Positions 42,985-64,000 of a stretch of 64,000 nucleotides of DNA are shown here, piece after piece. Under the pieces are notes generated by a model. It saw nothing but the letters and a program-made list of their open reading frames with translations, made no database searches and was not told the DNA's origin. A program made the position numbers and the translations under genes. Each line of letters opens with the position of its first letter. Within the stretch, counting starts at the first letter, position 1. Source of the DNA: Thamnaconus septentrionalis (Eukaryota; Chordata; Actinopteri; Tetraodontiformes; Monacanthidae); contig CM020511.1 of NCBI GenBank assembly GCA_009823395.1, forward strand, positions 7,860,501 to 7,924,500, written 5' to 3'.

Positions 42985-43950
42985 AGGTCCTGGCCGCAAC
43001 CCCCCCACCCCACACACACACACACACACACACACGCATGCACACTTCCCTTCTTCAGAATAGACTTTGTTCTAATATTGTCTTTGCTTGGCTGTTTAGA
43101 TATTGACTTTGCTGCTTGACATCAGGACGCAGCGAGGTTGCTTCCAGTCCTCCAGCCGGGCCGGGCCGAGCCGAGCCGAGCCGAGCCGTGCTGAGCTAAG
43201 CTAAGCTATAAGCTGCTGCATGACAGATAAGCGTCACTTGTCTGATGTTGACTGAAACAACATTAGTGCCTCTGCTTGTGTCGATGGGACGTCCTTCAGA
43301 CGGCAGGACGAGCCGTGAGCCCGTCCTTGACTCTGGTTGGTGGGTTGGGGGTCGTGTTAATGTTGGGGGGGGGCTGTGGGGGACCAATTGGACGAGCAGT
43401 CTCCTCTTGTCTTGGAAACTACTCTTCCCATCAGGCTCAGCTGACCTGGTTTCAGTGCAGTGTGGAGCAGCAGCAGCAGCTGATGTCAGGGCAACCTGCT
43501 GGATGGAGTCCGCTGCCTCCTCTCCACTTTGACCAGAGTGTTTCTCCTGCAGGCCTGCAGACACTGTGCAGCATCCAGATCCACCAACTCTCATTAACCT
43601 CCTGCTTCTTTTCAAAGTTGTTTTAAAATCTCAGCGTCCACCTTCTTCTTCTTCTTCTTCTTCTTCTTCCTCTTTGTAGCCTCGACTCTCGTTCTCGCCG
43701 CTCTCATTTCTCTTTTCTGTTCTGTGGGAAGTGAGTGAGTGACATTTGGCTCTGGCTGCGCTCGCCGTGGCAACATGGCAGCTCGGCTCTCGCCCTCCTT
43801 CCTCCCTCCCTCCTCCCTTCCTTCCTTCCTTCCGTCCTCCTCTGCCTCGCTCACCCCATCATCTCCTGAGAGAAGTAACCCAGATTTGAAAATGAATTGC
43901 CGCCTGTTTCCCTCCATCTCTCGCCCTCCTCCCCTCTCTCACTCCTCCCC

Positions 43951-43984
<34 letters not shown>

Positions 43985-44251
43985 CGTCCTCTTCTTGGTA
44001 AAAAAGAGAGTCAATCTTGGAAAGAGAACCACCACCTCTCCATCTCCATCTCCTCCTCCTCACCCTGCCGCTGGGTTAACGGATATCTTACCACCTCACA
44101 CTTCCATCGCTGCTTCCTAGAAAGCTCCACTCTCTTTCCCTCTCTCTCTCTCTCACTCTCTTTGGTTGCTGTTACTTTTTATTGTTCTGCAAACTGTTTT
44201 TTTTTTTGTTCTTGTTTCCTTACCTTTTTTCCGGCTTGGCGGTTGAGCCGA

Positions 44252-44284
<33 letters not shown>

Positions 44285-44932
44285 TTCTTCTTCCGCTTAC
44301 CTCTGCGCTGCTGCTGCTCCTCCGTCTCCTCTTGTCACGTCTCTCCTCCTTGCTCTGAGGTGACAAGCTACAGGTGAGGCACTCCGGTCCTGCGGAGAGA
44401 AGAGAGGGAGGAGGGGGAGAAGAGCGGAGGACGAGAGGAACGCTGACCTTTAATTGAGGCTCACAGAAAATTCAAGGTATCGTGTCTCTGTGATCTCCAG
44501 CACCGTGACGTCCTCGCCTTCATCCTCCCTCTTCTTTTTGTCTTCGCCGTGACACCATCGCTTCATCACTTTTTCCCCCCCAGCATCACATTTTTTTTCT
44601 TCTTTTTTAGCCTCAGTCGCTTATTTATTTATTCATCAAAACCCGCTTGCGGGCGTTTCATTTATGATGTAGGAACGAGGAAGTTTTGTGTCTCCGGCTC
44701 ACATTTCTGCCGTTGCCTGCACTTTTTTTCGTCTCCCTCTCTCTCCCTCTCTCTGTCTCTCTCTGTCTCTCGCCTCCATTACACCTCGCTGTCCCCGCGC
44801 GACACGCACATGTCGCTCGGCGGCGCTTTGCGAGCTTCACTTTTAGAAATGGGTCTAATTGCTAATAAGGGCAGGCAGGAAGTCGGGCGAGGATACGGGC
44901 TCTGGTAGTTCGGGAGCAGGTGGGGGCGGGTT

Positions 44933-44946
44933 GTTGACATGGCAAC
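44933..44946 (+). promoter_or_regulatory. RFX X-box-like motif near prkcg start
   Basis: GTTGACATGGCAAC, one mismatch from the palindromic X-box, next to a GGGGGCGGG GC box, about 370 bp upstream of the prkcg ATG. Could belong to the promoter or 5' UTR. Confidence 0.4.
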
Positions 44947-45315
44947 AGGAGGTGGAGGGGTGAGGAGGGGTGAGGAGGGGAGGGGGGGGCAGAATGTATG
45001 TGGGACGCCGTGCGGGTCTCACTAATCGCTGAGCGTCGGCGGGTCTCTTAAGAGAGTTTGTGTCTCTGCGTGTGAATTAACCTCGTCGTCGCCCTCATTA
45101 CACCCCCCTCCCCCTCCCCCTCCCCCACCTCCACCCCTCCCTGTATGTGCCGCGCGACTTTGACCTGTCGCACCCCCTCCCACCCGTCCTCCTCCTCCTA
45201 CATTCTCACCCTTCAAGGTCTTTTTCTTCATTCATTTATTTCTTATTGCTGCTCAGCGTTTGTCTCTCCTCCTTCCTCCCCCCTTCCTCCCCCTTTCCTC
45301 CCCACCCAGGGCGCC

Positions 45316-62345
<17,030 letters not shown>

Positions 62346-62850
62346 AAATGACCCCCCCCCCCGCTCCACCCTACCACCCCGGGGCTGCTCCAACCCCCCC
62401 CCCGGAACCCTTCCTCAGCGGAAAAAAGTAGTTTTAAAACACAATTTAAAGGCTGAAACAGAACCGCCCGCCGCCGCCACCAAACTGTGACATTTACGTG
62501 GGAAAACATCAGAGCGCCATTGTTGGTGTGTGTGTGTGTGTGTTAGTTGTTCTGATAGCCTCGGAATAACATGCAACTCCGTCTGTAGGTTTCCAGCCAG
62601 TCATTTTTCTAAAGGTTTAAGAGAGCCAGAAAAAAAATCAGAAAGTCTCTGAGTGTTGTGTCTCTCTACAACGATTTTGCTTGGTCACTCTCGATTTTCA
62701 GAACCTAGTTATTATTGCACCGGGATCACCTTCCAGCCCGGCACATTTCACACTTTTCCGCTTTTGTTTCCTCACAATTTTGAGAAGATTTTTTTGCTCC
62801 AAGCTGAAAAAAAAATCGCATTTCGCCGCTTGCATGTTATTTTCTTAGTC

Positions 62851-62861
<11 letters not shown>

Positions 62862-62913
<52 letters not shown>

Positions 62914-62935
62914 TCTCTCTCTCTCTCACTCTAGC
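62862..62935. repeat. (CT)n microsatellite
   Basis: About 35 CT units with two CA interruptions, within the prkcg 3' UTR region. Confidence 0.93.
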
Positions 62936-63155
62936 TCACTCACTCGTGCGTGTTTTATCATCCGTCTCACTCCAGCTGTACATGTGTGTGTGTTGGAGTG
63001 TGACTGTGACGCACACAGCGGCCCGGGCAGGTTCCTCTGGCACGGCCCGACCTCCCCGTTTAACGTCACACGCGCTGACCTCAGATGGCCGGCTGAGAAG
63101 CTGAAACAATGCAGCAGCAGCGGCAGCGCTGACTGGACGCCCCAGTCAATGTGCA

Positions 63156-63193
<38 letters not shown>

Positions 63194-63459
63194 TACTACC
63201 ACCCCTGGCTCGTTACCCACTCTGCCGTGCTCTATTATCACTGCAAGGCAGCCTTCACATTACTGTCACTTTCAGAGTCTTTTATTCACTTGTTATCATT
63301 ATCATTATTATTATTATTTCTATTTCTCTGCACGCTGAGCAGGCGGGCCGGGGGAACGAGGCTGCAGTGCTGCATTGCACCGGCAGCTGAGCCGAACGAC
63401 GGCGGCCTTAAGAGGAAACTGCCCTTTAATAATCGCCGGCTGGATTTTCTCTTTTTTTA

Positions 63460-63465
63460 AATAAA
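63460..63465 (+). promoter_or_regulatory. Polyadenylation signal AATAAA (prkcg candidate)
   Basis: Canonical hexamer about 1.1 kb after the stop, followed by TTGTACAGGTATACTGGTATT. A second AATAAA lies at 63694-63699. Confidence 0.5.
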
Positions 63466-63490
63466 AACAAGGATATTGTACAGGTATACT

Positions 63491-64000
63491 GGTATTCTTC
63501 ACGATGCATGCCGTATAGCTTTATACAGTGTAATGATGTACAGACGACATTGATTAGGTGTAATTAAACAGCGAGGCTAGCCGGGACTGCTCAATACGTG
63601 GAAAGAGAGAGAGAGAAAAAAAAGAAGCAGCGCTGCCGTCCGACGTTATCTAAGCGTTACAGTCGCGGCAGATTAATATTCCCCTTGTAAGGCAATAAAG
63701 CAGCTGTTCGTCCCGCGCACAAGCCACTTTGATTTATGGTTTTCCTCCATAGCGCGCATTCCTCATCCAGAGGCGTCGGCCGGCGCAGGTTTGCTCGGAG
63801 TGTGCGTGCGTGTGTGTGTGGGCGTGCGTGCGTGCGTGTGTGTGTGGGCGTGCGTGCGTGCGCGTGTGTCATTCTCAGACCGTGATTGAACTGTCAAAGG
63901 TCACGCCCTCCGATTGGAGCGCCAGCTCAGACAGTTATCACACCACATAATACTTCCTTACGGCAAATCGATAGTAGATAGCGCAATAGATGATTTATGT
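63491..64000. other. Downstream flank
   Basis: Unique sequence with a GTGTGTGGGCGTGCGTGCG tandem (63798-63865). No gene recognised before the window ends. Confidence 0.6.

Larger units (their letters stand above)
41161..45309. other. prkcg upstream region
   Basis: Mostly C/T-rich low-complexity DNA with (CA)n (42391-42427), an RFX X-box (42972-42984), GAGCC/CTAAG pentanucleotide runs (43150-43205), CTT and CT tracts (43630-44300), GC-rich CpG-containing sequence (44780-45060) and a second X-box-like motif (44933-44946). ACAG/GTGAGG at 44371-44379 is a strong donor that could close a non-coding first exon of prkcg. No other gene recognised. Confidence 0.5.
62346..63490 (+). other. prkcg 3' UTR
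   Basis: From the stop codon to just after AATAAA at 63460-63465. Contains (CT)n (62862-62935) and (CA)n (63160-63188). No other coding signal. Confidence 0.6.

Noticed and set aside
43150..43205. GAGCC and CTAAG runs considered as a regulatory cluster
   Set aside because: Simple pentanucleotide slippage; no known factor motif.
45145..45315. In-frame extension upstream of the prkcg ATG
   Set aside because: The extension translates a pyrimidine tract that ends in a splice acceptor, so it is most likely intron rather than coding leader.

Overview
The window is vertebrate genomic DNA, most likely from a ray-finned (teleost) fish. Coding sequence is split into exons with GT-AG introns. Introns are short to moderate and packed with CA/GT, CT and tetranucleotide microsatellites, and the scattered mobile-element remnants look fish-like (a tRNA-derived SINE, a LINE 3' end, and hAT-, mariner- and Harbinger-like non-autonomous DNA elements). 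There are no bacterial operons, CRISPR arrays or ribosomal RNA genes. The species cannot be named from the sequence.

Two protein-coding genes are present, both on the + strand. (1) Positions 284-29572 hold 14 coding exons of grin2d, the NMDA-type ionotropic glutamate receptor subunit GluN2D. The exons join in frame to 1850 codons plus stop. The signal peptide and first part of the amino-terminal domain lie upstream of the window. The last exon encodes an unusually long intracellular tail of 1054 residues ending in the GluN2 PDZ ligand ESEV. (2) Positions 45316-62345 hold 16 coding exons of prkcg, the conventional protein kinase C gamma. They join in frame to 705 codons plus stop, with pseudosubstrate, C1A, C1B, C2 and a complete AGC kinase domain. 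The N-terminal exon may be preceded by a non-coding exon that I cannot place with certainty.

Layout: 1-283 upstream intron of grin2d; 284-26407 grin2d exons with microsatellite- and transposon-rich introns; 26408-29572 terminal coding exon; 29573-about 33000 3' UTR and downstream sequence with several AATAAA signals; about 33000-45309 gene-free interval with microsatellites, one copy of an unclassified dispersed repeat and candidate regulatory motifs; 45316-62345 prkcg; 62346-64000 prkcg 3' UTR and flank.

The two products act in the same place. GluN2D forms slow, weakly Mg-blocked NMDA receptors, and conventional PKCs are calcium/diacylglycerol-activated neuronal kinases that modulate NMDA receptors. 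The two genes are about 15.7 kb apart in the same orientation. In human the same families are paired on three chromosomes (GRIN2A/PRKCB, GRIN2C/PRKCA, GRIN2D/PRKCG), so this looks like a compact version of an ancient paralogon. Both predicted proteins end in a class I PDZ ligand.

I found no convincing wholly new biological system. The most interesting signals are the expanded GluN2D tail, an apparently extra intron filled mostly by a LINE fragment, a GC-AG intron, the PDZ-type C-terminus of PKC gamma, recurring RFX X-box-like sites, and several unclassified or degraded mobile elements with readable termini.
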